Origin: UBA10003 sp964365025
GTDB lineage: Bacteria; Patescibacteriota; Patescibacteriia; Magasanikbacterales; UBA10003
Direction: 5' to 3'
Assembly (NCBI GenBank): GCA_964365025.1
Contig: CAYIOJ010000030.1
Coordinates: forward strand, 1 to 11,543
DNA length: 11,543 nt
Of the stretch, positions 6,783 through 11,543 are shown piece after piece. The translations under genes were made by a program, and so were the position numbers. Under the pieces are notes generated by a model that saw only the letters and a program-made list of their open reading frames with translations, made no database searches and was not told where the DNA came from. Every line of letters begins with the position of its first letter. The first letter of the stretch is position 1.

Positions 6783-7826
6783 TTAACCAAAATAATTCTT
6801 CACCGCGAATTCAAATTGTTCAATAAACAATTGTTTAAGCAAATCTAAACTATTTTGTTCATAAAACAAAAGTATTGCCTTTTTATAAGTCGTCTCATCC
6901 ATGCTCCGCAAAGACATCGGGCACCAATCATGCGCCAAGAGCAAAGCATTGGCAATCAGCCGACTGGTGCGTTTATTGCCATCTACGAACGGCTGAGCAT
7001 AAGAAATAAGCGCGATTGCTAAAAGCGCCTTGGCTGGCGGATTTTCTTCTTTGTTAACGACTTCAATAATTTTGTTTATTGCGTCTTCTACTTGAAACCT
7101 ATTGTCCAAGGGCTGATAATTAGTGCCGGTAATTCTAACCAAAATACTGCGAAAATCATCCGGTATACCTAAGTTTTTTATCAACAATGAATGCACCGCT
7201 CGCAACTGCGGCGCGCGCAATAATTTAAACTGTCCTTTATTTTCTAAAATAAAATCCAGCGTGCGTTTATGATTAAGAATCATTGTGGCCTCTTCTTTGG
7301 AATGGCCTTCTGCCTCGCGCGCTTCTTTAATCAATGTTTCGGTTTCAAGCAAAGAATAAGTGTTGCCTTCCAAATGCGATGATTTCCAAGAAAGTTCAAT
7401 GGTGATGCGTTCAAATTCTTTACGCAAACCCGCCGCGTCCATCTTCGCGCGCTTTCTCCTATACTCCATATTAGCTGACTCAAGTCGTTTAATTTCTGAA
7501 GCCGTGAAAAAATTTTTAGGATAATCAAAAACTTCCCAATTAAACATTTTCTTAATCTCTCTTTGATCTTGCGATAATTTAAAATAATTGTCCGCGTCAA
7601 AATGAAATAAAAAGGGATTTTTATTTTTGGATAAATAAATCACTCCGCGTCCTTTGCCTTTTTTCTCCACCAACTCGGCTGATAATAAAACATCTAAATC
7701 TCGCAATACCGTCGGTTTGGAAACCGCATCAAATTTAGTGGCAATAAATGCCAAAATAGCGCTTTGCGGAGCTTTTTCCACTTTTTGTAAATATTCTAAA
7801 ATAGCGTTTTGTCGCTGGGTTAACAT
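6783..7826 (-). CDS. Winged-helix / Fic-domain protein, 347 aa, with Gln replacing the catalytic His
   Basis: Fic domains usually transfer AMP from ATP to a protein hydroxyl. Residues 1-66 form a winged helix-turn-helix (RQNAILEYLQ, then SKPTVLRDLDVLLSAELVEKKGKGRGVIYLS). A linker follows, then the inhibitory-helix motif (S/T)xxxE(G/N) as SSHLEGN at 149-155 (E153), and the Fic core. The active-site loop reads QPFVDGNKRTSR (278-289): the FxDGNK(R) nucleotide loop is intact, but the first residue, normally His and needed as base for AMP transfer, is Q278 (codon CAG). The C-terminus LFYEQNSLDLLKQLFIEQF is typical of the long wHTH-Fic family. It is the first gene of the operon, 17 bases ahead of the swivel genes, and its promoter carries a palindrome that it may bind. 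It could be a ligand-sensing autoregulator or a transferase with altered chemistry. Start ATG 7826 precedes the wHTH directly. Confidence 0.9.
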   Translation of the reverse strand: MLTQRQNAILEYLQKVEKAPQSAILAFIATKFDAVSKPTVLRDLDVLLSAELVEKKGKGRGVIYLSKNKNPFLFHFDADNYFKLSQDQREIKKMFNWEVFDYPKNFFTASEIKRLESANMEYRRKRAKMDAAGLRKEFERITIELSWKSSHLEGNTYSLLETETLIKEAREAEGHSKEEATMILNHKRTLDFILENKGQFKLLRAPQLRAVHSLLIKNLGIPDDFRSILVRITGTNYQPLDNRFQVEDAINKIIEVVNKEENPPAKALLAIALISYAQPFVDGNKRTSRLIANALLLAHDWCPMSLRSMDETTYKKAILLFYEQNSLDLLKQLFIEQFEFAVKNYFG

Positions 7827-7841
7827 AAAAAACTGATTAAA

Positions 7842-7880
7842 TTTAATCGTATCATTTTAACACTTTAATTGTATCATTTT
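7842..7880. repeat. 17-base direct repeat, period 22
   Basis: TTTAATCGTATCATTTT at 7842-7858 recurs as TTTAATTGTATCATTTT at 7864-7880 with a single difference. The 22-base period is about two helical turns. The second copy forms the left part of the promoter palindrome, so the first copy is a plausible extra half-site for the same regulator. Confidence 0.65.
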
Positions 7881-7890
7881 GATACAATTA
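7866..7890. promoter_or_regulatory. Palindromic operator candidate for the Fic operon
   Basis: Perfect palindrome with arms TAATTGTATCA and TGATACAATTA around a TTT spacer, 11 + 3 + 11 bases. It overlaps the -10 box and most of the -35/-10 spacer of the minus-strand promoter, so a bound protein would block RNA polymerase. The adjacent gene encodes a winged-helix Fic protein, the obvious candidate repressor. The arms are too AT-rich, and lack a following U-tract, to be read as an intrinsic terminator for ahcY. Confidence 0.7.
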
Positions 7891-7896
7891 TTGCAA
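7868..7896 (-). promoter_or_regulatory. Sigma70-type promoter for the Fic / split-dikinase operon
   Basis: On the minus strand TTGCAA (7896-7891) is followed after exactly 17 bases by TACAAT (7873-7868), close to TTGACA and TATAAT. Transcription would start near 7861 and leave an untranslated leader of about 35 bases before ATG 7826. With the very short gaps downstream it probably drives all eight genes to 1167. Confidence 0.65.
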
Positions 7897-7907
7897 ATCA
7901 GCCCCTT

Positions 7908-9206
7908 TTAATACCTATAATTCTCCGCCTTGAATGGGCCATTCAAAGGCACGCCGAGGTAGTCAGATTGTTTTTGAGTGAGTTTGGTTAGTTTTACACC
8001 AAGATGCGGCAAATGCAGGCGCGCCACTTCTTCGTCCAATTCTTTGGAAAGAGTGTATACTTTTCCGCGCTCATAATGGCCGTCATTTTGCCATAGCGCC
8101 AATTGCGCGAGTATTTGGTTGGTAAAAGATGAGCTCATCACAAACGAAGGATGTCCATTGGCATTGCCCAAATTCACCAAGCGTCCGCGCGAGAGTAAAA
8201 TTATTGATTTGCCATCAGGCCAAGTGAATTTATCAACTTGTGGCTTGATATTGATTTCTTTGATATCTTTCTGCGTTGTGAGCCAAGCCACATCAATTTC
8301 ACTGTCAAAATGTCCGATATTACAAACAATCGCGCCGTCTTTCATTTTATTCATATGCGCGCCGGTAATTATGTCGCAACAGCCGGTAGTGGTGACGAAA
8401 ATATCGCCTTGAGGTGCCACTTCTTCCATAGTAGTCACCTCAAATCCTTCCATGGCCGCTTGCAGGGCGTTAATGGGGTCAATTTCCGTGATAATTACGC
8501 GCGCGCCAAATCCCCGCATGCTCTGGGCACAGCCCTTGCCAACATCGCCATAGCCGGCAACAATCACAATTTTGCCGGCAATCATCACATTGGTGGCCTG
8601 CTTAATGCCATCAGCCAATGATTCGCGGCAACCATATTTATTGTCAAATTTTGATTTAGTAACAGAATCATTTACATTGATAGCCGCGATTTTGAGCGTC
8701 CCTTTTTCCGCCATTTGATACAAACGATGCACGCCGGTAGTAGTTTCTTCAGACACGCCTTTGATTTCTTTTAACATTTCCGGATGTTTTTCATGAGTCA
8801 CCAGTGTCAGATCTCCGCCATCATCCAAAAGTAAATTTGGTCCCAAGCCATTGGCAAATTTCAAACTTTGCTCCACGCACCACCAATAGTCCTCTTCGGT
8901 CTCCCCTTTCCAGGCAAACACCGGCACACCCATTGCCGCAACTGCCGCGGCCGCGTTATCTTGGGTGGAAAAGATATTGCAAGAAGACCAGCGCACCTCC
9001 GCGCCCAATTTCACCAATGTTTCAATTAACACGGCGGTCTGGATAGTCATGTGCAAACAACCGGCAATTCGGCTGCCTTGCAACGGCTTTGTCTCGCCGT
9101 ATTTTTTACGCAGAGACATTAATCCCGGCATTTCTTTTTCCGCCAGTTCAATTTCTTTACGACCCCAATCAGCGAGGCCGATATCGGCAATTTTATAGTC
9201 AGACAT
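7908..9206 (-). CDS. ahcY: Adenosylhomocysteinase (S-adenosyl-L-homocysteine hydrolase), 432 aa
   Basis: This cytosolic NAD-dependent enzyme splits S-adenosylhomocysteine, the inhibitory by-product of methyl transfer, into adenosine and homocysteine. The chain is full length and collinear with the classical enzyme. Substrate-site residues are present: H52 in CLHMT, D129 in LLDDGGD, E154 in EETTTG, and K184 and D188 in VTKSKFDN. The NAD-binding loop is GYGDVGKG (218-225) followed by E241 for the ribose, and the C-terminal tail ends with K426 and Y430 in KAENYRY, which close the cofactor site of the neighbouring subunit. The start MSDYKIADIGLADWGR is typical. It stands alone: the next minus-strand gene begins about 80 bases further on with its own promoter. 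No S-adenosylhomocysteine riboswitch fold was recognised in the ~90-base leader. Confidence 0.98.
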   Translation of the reverse strand: MSDYKIADIGLADWGRKEIELAEKEMPGLMSLRKKYGETKPLQGSRIAGCLHMTIQTAVLIETLVKLGAEVRWSSCNIFSTQDNAAAAVAAMGVPVFAWKGETEEDYWWCVEQSLKFANGLGPNLLLDDGGDLTLVTHEKHPEMLKEIKGVSEETTTGVHRLYQMAEKGTLKIAAINVNDSVTKSKFDNKYGCRESLADGIKQATNVMIAGKIVIVAGYGDVGKGCAQSMRGFGARVIITEIDPINALQAAMEGFEVTTMEEVAPQGDIFVTTTGCCDIITGAHMNKMKDGAIVCNIGHFDSEIDVAWLTTQKDIKEINIKPQVDKFTWPDGKSIILLSRGRLVNLGNANGHPSFVMSSSFTNQILAQLALWQNDGHYERGKVYTLSKELDEEVARLHLPHLGVKLTKLTQKQSDYLGVPLNGPFKAENYRY

Positions 9207-9257
9207 AATTAAGATTTAAGAAAAATAAAGATGATTTTAATTTATCCACAATCGCTA

Positions 9258-9285
9258 TTGACATTAAATATGAATATGCTATTAT
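9258..9285 (+). promoter_or_regulatory. Strong plus-strand promoter with a near-symmetric -10 region
   Basis: Perfect -35 TTGACA at 9258-9263, 16 bases, then TATTAT at 9280-9285. The predicted start is near 9292. It does not face any normal gene: it points into the 3' end of the minus-strand NYN gene and, within ten bases, into a terminator hairpin. The -10 lies in CTATTATATAG, whose complement reads CTATATAATAG, so a TATAAT for leftward transcription toward ahcY is present at 9286-9281, although its -35 is poor. Confidence 0.65.
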
Positions 9286-9291
9286 ATAGTT

Positions 9292-9350
9292 AATACTCAC
9301 GAAAAAGACCCCTGTGCGGTTTTGTCCGCATCGGGGGCTTTTTCTTTTTT
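9292..9350 (+). ncRNA. Predicted short structured RNA (about 59 nt), antisense to the end of the NYN gene
   Basis: A good promoter ends at 9285 and an intrinsic terminator ends at 9350, so any transcript from it would be about 59 nt and almost entirely hairpin. Its first bases are antisense to the stop codon and last ~17 codons of the NYN gene. No open reading frame fits. It could be a regulatory antisense RNA, a substrate of the neighbouring nuclease, or merely a terminated spurious transcript. Boundaries are inferred from promoter and terminator positions only. Confidence 0.4.
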
Positions 9351-9836
9351 AATGAATATGTGAACATCGTTCAGATATGTTATTGGGGCATCAGTTCTTT
9401 TAAGAAGAATGGAACATTTGTCTTTTGTATGCGGAGACAATACGACTCTTAATTTTCCGTGTTTTTTCAAGAATTTTATCAAACCGGCGTAATCACCATC
9501 ACTTGAGACAATAACCGCCTTTTCAAATTTATTTTCGTACGCATCAGAGGTTGCTTGCAAAACAAGATCAGCGTCGCAGTTTCCCTTTGGCTTGCCATCG
9601 CCATCATAAATCACTTCTTTAAAAATTAGAGTAAATCCGGATTCTTGCAAGTATTTATAAAGTTCTTTATATCTTGGTATTAATCCAATAAAAATATAAG
9701 CATTTTTTACTCCATACTTTTCAGTCAACCACACCTTGAATCGCGCGTAATCAAGTATCCAACCGGAATCAAAAATTCCTTTGTGTAAATTTGCTCCGTC
9801 TATGTATGCGTAGTTGTTTTGTTGTTTTTTTAACAT
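9297..9836 (-). CDS. NYN-domain (PIN-like) ribonuclease family protein, 179 aa
   Basis: NYN domains are PIN-like folds; characterised members are metal-dependent RNases. The acidic active-site set is visible: D13 in YAYIDGANL, D88 and D90 in KGNCDADLVLQA, and D113 and D115 in VIVSSDGDYAGLIKFL. The strand YIFIGLIP and the element LRVVLSP complete the LabA-like NYN pattern. The domain ends near residue 163 (VHIFIKK). The remaining ~15 residues, KAPDADKTAQGSFS, are encoded by the terminator hairpin and look like a by-product of that DNA. Start ATG 9836 (MLKKQQNNYAYIDG) sits just before the first strand; no Shine-Dalgarno is seen. It is separated by 90 bases from ahcY and by ~210 bases from the rel gene, so it is probably its own unit. 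Substrate unknown. Confidence 0.92.
   Translation of the reverse strand: MLKKQQNNYAYIDGANLHKGIFDSGWILDYARFKVWLTEKYGVKNAYIFIGLIPRYKELYKYLQESGFTLIFKEVIYDGDGKPKGNCDADLVLQATSDAYENKFEKAVIVSSDGDYAGLIKFLKKHGKLRVVLSPHTKDKCSILLKRTDAPITYLNDVHIFIKKEKAPDADKTAQGSFS
9301..9350 (+). terminator. Intrinsic terminator hairpin with T-tract
   Basis: GAAAAAG (9301-9307) pairs with CTTTTTC (9338-9344), CCCC (9309-9312) with GGGG (9333-9336), and TGCGG (9315-9319) with CCGCA (9326-9330) around a 6-base loop; six Ts follow (9345-9350). The T-tract makes it a plus-strand terminator. On the minus strand the hairpin lies inside the NYN coding sequence and is followed by no T-run beyond the stem. Confidence 0.8.
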
Positions 9837-9838
9837 AA

Positions 9839-10027
9839 ATCAGAATTTTGAAACTTGGCGGGCACGATGTCCGCAAGTTAGAACCTAAAATGTGGCTCAA
9901 ATTCAAGGATATTGATAAAAGTATACAAGAATTACGGGCTATTTTCAAAGTTCATCCAGAGTGGTTTGAGGTGCCGAAGCCAAAGTCAAATAAGGGTCGA
10001 AATGCGGTGGATTATTCAATAAAATAA
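9839..10027 (+). pseudogene. Possible plus-strand gene remnant (C-terminal fragment)
   Basis: An open frame of about 62 codons runs from just after a stop at 9836-9838 to TAA at 10025-10027. Read from the first in-frame ATG at 9890 it gives 45 residues, beginning MWLKFKDIDKSIQEL and ending with RNAVDYSIK. The upstream in-frame sequence (LKLGGHDVRKLEPK) also reads like protein, with no start codon of its own other than a TTG. The amino-acid mix is protein-like: helix, then HPEWFEVPKPK. The GGHDVRKL patch vaguely recalls the GHDL motif of HEPN proteins, but that is weak. It is the only content of the 214-base gap between the NYN and rel genes. It could be the tail of a gene whose front was lost when the NYN unit arrived, a tiny real gene, or chance. 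Confidence 0.3.
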
Positions 10028-10050
10028 GTCTGGCGGATTTTTCGATAGGT

Positions 10051-11157
10051 TTATTTTTCTATACCATTTTTAGATGTAGTTTCTTGAAAATATTCACTCA
10101 ATTTATTTACAAATTCTTTTGTATCTAAAAAATAATTAGGGTAAGCTCTTCGTAGCTCTCTTGTCGTTTCCGCTGAAACGAGAACAATGTCCCTATCTTC
10201 ATTGTTTGCTATCATTCTTTCTTCGTGTTTAGAATATTCTGAATTTGCAAATTCCTCTTGAGATTTTCTATAAGCTGAAATTTTTAATTCTTTTGTCGAA
10301 AGATCCAAATTTAAAAGATAAAAATCGAATTTTTCTTTTGCTCCTTTCTCAAAGTTCTCAATAATCTTATGAATTTTTGCCCATTCATTCATTTTTCTGA
10401 CAACCTTCAGTTTTTTTGCTAAGGATTGTATCTCACGCCTTAGTTCTAAGGCTTCACTGGGGGTTCCGGGTACTATTGGAGTTGCTTCCATATTGGCAAA
10501 AGCAGAGCTAACCAATCTGAAAAAATCCTGCCAATCTTTCTGACCTTCGTTAGATTTTATTGCCTGTTTAGTAAAATGATCTACTGTTTCAACGGCAGTG
10601 GCCCAATAGTGTTGAAGTTTAGTTCTAATTTGTATCTCAATTAACAAATCATCGTACTCTTTGTTTTTATCACTACGGTATTTGTATATTAAATGAATAC
10701 TTCTATAACCATCGGGCTTAGGTTCAACAATATAGTCTTTTCTGTTTTTGAAATAATGCTTTATATCACAATGCCTACCTTTGGTATTTTTATCAATGTG
10801 ATAATATTCATCACTAAGTTGCCTAACTTTCGCAATGTCTGCAAGCACCGCCCTACATCCTCCAATATCTTGCATCTGAGACATTTTCATAGTTTTCGTT
10901 TGGTCACGCTCAAGCTTCTTAAGAATTGAAGGAATGCGCTTAAGACGGCGAACAACCAATGCGTTTGCATCAATTTGATTAACAACACGGTGTAGTCTTA
11001 CGGCAAAAATATGTAATGGGAAGTTGTGTGCAGATCTCCAATTACTTAATATATCTAAAGATGAACCCCGTAAATCAGATGAGATGCCAGCAGAGGTCAA
11101 TTGTTCTCCCGCCTTATCAATTTGTTTCCTTGAGTATTTTAATTTAGTCCATTCCAT
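10051..11157 (-). CDS. RelA/SpoT synthetase-domain protein, 368 aa (single-domain alarmone synthetase-like, possibly toxic)
   Basis: RelA/SpoT domains transfer pyrophosphate from ATP to GTP/GDP, or in toxic single-domain forms to tRNA or adenine nucleotides. Motifs in order: RLKRIPSILKKLER (71-84), MQDIGGCRAV (95-104), KDYIVEPKPDGYRSIHLIYK (140-159), and EIQIRT (174-179) with E174 matching the catalytic glutamate, then LQHYWATAVETVDHF. There is no HD hydrolase domain and no TGS/ACT regulatory part. Instead there is a long C-terminal region (about 235-368), helical and then carrying VLVSAETTRELRRAYPNYFLDTKEF, which I recall as typical of a RelA/SpoT family with unknown regulation. It begins five bases after the vsr gene, so the two are cotranscribed. 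Neighbourhood suggests a restriction/defence locus rather than housekeeping stringent response. Which nucleotide or RNA it modifies cannot be told from sequence. Confidence 0.88.
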   Translation of the reverse strand: MEWTKLKYSRKQIDKAGEQLTSAGISSDLRGSSLDILSNWRSAHNFPLHIFAVRLHRVVNQIDANALVVRRLKRIPSILKKLERDQTKTMKMSQMQDIGGCRAVLADIAKVRQLSDEYYHIDKNTKGRHCDIKHYFKNRKDYIVEPKPDGYRSIHLIYKYRSDKNKEYDDLLIEIQIRTKLQHYWATAVETVDHFTKQAIKSNEGQKDWQDFFRLVSSAFANMEATPIVPGTPSEALELRREIQSLAKKLKVVRKMNEWAKIHKIIENFEKGAKEKFDFYLLNLDLSTKELKISAYRKSQEEFANSEYSKHEERMIANNEDRDIVLVSAETTRELRRAYPNYFLDTKEFVNKLSEYFQETTSKNGIEK

Positions 11158-11162
11158 AGCGT

Positions 11163-11543
11163 CTACTTAAAACATTCTATTATATTTTTTGTGGTATTAT
11201 CAAAATTTTTTAATAACTCATGTTCCCAAATTCTGAAAACTTTCCAGCCCTGTTTTTTGTAATGTTTTGAAACTTCTTTATCCCTTGCCACATTTCTGAT
11301 TATTTTTTGTGTCCAATAATTTTTGCGGACGAACGGAATACGACAATGTTTTTTACATCCGTGCCAAAAACATGAATCAACAAAAATGACAACTTTATAC
11401 TTTTTCAAAACAACATCTGGCCTTCCAAAATATTTGCCGGAATTTTTCCGATAACGAAAACCTTGTTTCCAAAGCTCTTTGCGAAATAATGTCTCAATTT
11501 TGCTGTCTCGGCTTTTTATCCGAGACATTATTTCGCTTCGCTT
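11163..11543 (-). CDS. vsr: Very short patch repair (Vsr) endonuclease, 5' end at the right edge
   Basis: Vsr nicks DNA at T:G mismatches left by deamination of 5-methylcytosine, and is normally encoded beside a cytosine-5 methyltransferase. Numbering from the internal ATG at 11528: MSRIKSRDSKIETLFRKELW, E12 in the conserved position, RPDVVLKKYKVVIFVDSCFWHGC with the catalytic-type D38 and the zinc/metal-region H56 and C58, then HCRIPFVRKNYWTQKI and GWKVFRIWEHEL. The frame stays open from 11528 to the edge (KRSEI before MSRI), and Vsr proteins usually have such residues (RSRIMSRI) before this Met, so the true start is probably outside the window and the gene is listed to the edge. If the Met at 11528 is the start, the protein has 121 residues. 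The expected methyltransferase and restriction genes would lie to the right. Confidence 0.93.
   Translation of the reverse strand, partial: KRSEIMSRIKSRDSKIETLFRKELWKQGFRYRKNSGKYFGRPDVVLKKYKVVIFVDSCFWHGCKKHCRIPFVRKNYWTQKIIRNVARDKEVSKHYKKQGWKVFRIWEHELLKNFDNTTKNIIECFK

Noticed and set aside
7861..7896. Intrinsic terminator after ahcY
   Set aside because: The palindrome is AT-rich and not followed by a U-run on the minus strand; its position over the -10/-35 boxes fits an operator better.
9207..9257. Riboswitch (S-adenosylhomocysteine type) upstream of ahcY
   Set aside because: The leader is short and AT-rich, with no GC-rich paired core that could form the known fold.
1..11543. CRISPR arrays, tRNA or rRNA genes, transposase genes
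   Set aside because: No regularly spaced repeats, cloverleaf-like sequences, rRNA motifs or transposase motifs were seen on either strand.

Overview
The window looks like a chromosomal segment of a Candidate Phyla Radiation (Patescibacteria, probably Parcubacteria-like) bacterium. The reasons are AT-rich genes with long Lys/Asn/Ile runs, almost no Shine-Dalgarno sequences, tightly packed genes with 4-base ATGA overlaps, small conserved hypothetical proteins of a type I associate with this group, and a CCTGCC...GGCAGG palindrome nested in a GTCATTCTGAGC-type intergenic repeat. The assignment is from pattern memory, not a search. All convincing genes lie on the minus strand; the only plus-strand items are a short gene remnant and a predicted small RNA unit.

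Layout from left to right: the N-terminal 358 codons of DNA primase (dnaG, running off the left edge); an intergenic inverted repeat with a second palindrome inserted into it; then a minus-strand operon. In transcription order from about 7861 down to 1167 the operon reads: winged-helix/Fic protein, three paralogous proteins each ending in a PEP-synthase-type phosphohistidine (swivel) domain (455, 430 and 324 aa), a DUF5674-like protein (114 aa), a small helical protein (103 aa), a free-standing PEP-synthase-type ATP-grasp domain (319 aa) and a 117-aa conserved hypothetical. Spacings are -14 to +17 bases. The operon has a good promoter (TTGCAA-17-TACAAT) covered by a perfect 25-base palindrome that is a natural operator for the winged-helix Fic protein. 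To its right lie ahcY (S-adenosylhomocysteine hydrolase), a NYN-domain ribonuclease-like gene with a promoter-plus-terminator unit pointing into its 3' end, a plus-strand gene remnant, and a vsr endonuclease / RelA-SpoT-domain gene pair that runs off the right edge.

The most interesting system is the split dikinase-like operon. One protein carries the ATP-grasp domain that would phosphorylate a histidine, and three different proteins carry that histidine, each behind a different helical N-terminal region. The PEP/pyruvate TIM barrel is absent. This resembles the rifampin phosphotransferase plan (ATP domain, substrate domain, His domain) taken apart, with one kinase serving three acceptor modules, next to two small proteins of unknown function and under a Fic-type regulator whose catalytic His is a Gln. 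The second item of interest is the predicted RNA of about 60 nt antisense to the 3' end of the NYN nuclease gene. The vsr-rel pair suggests the edge of a restriction or defence region.
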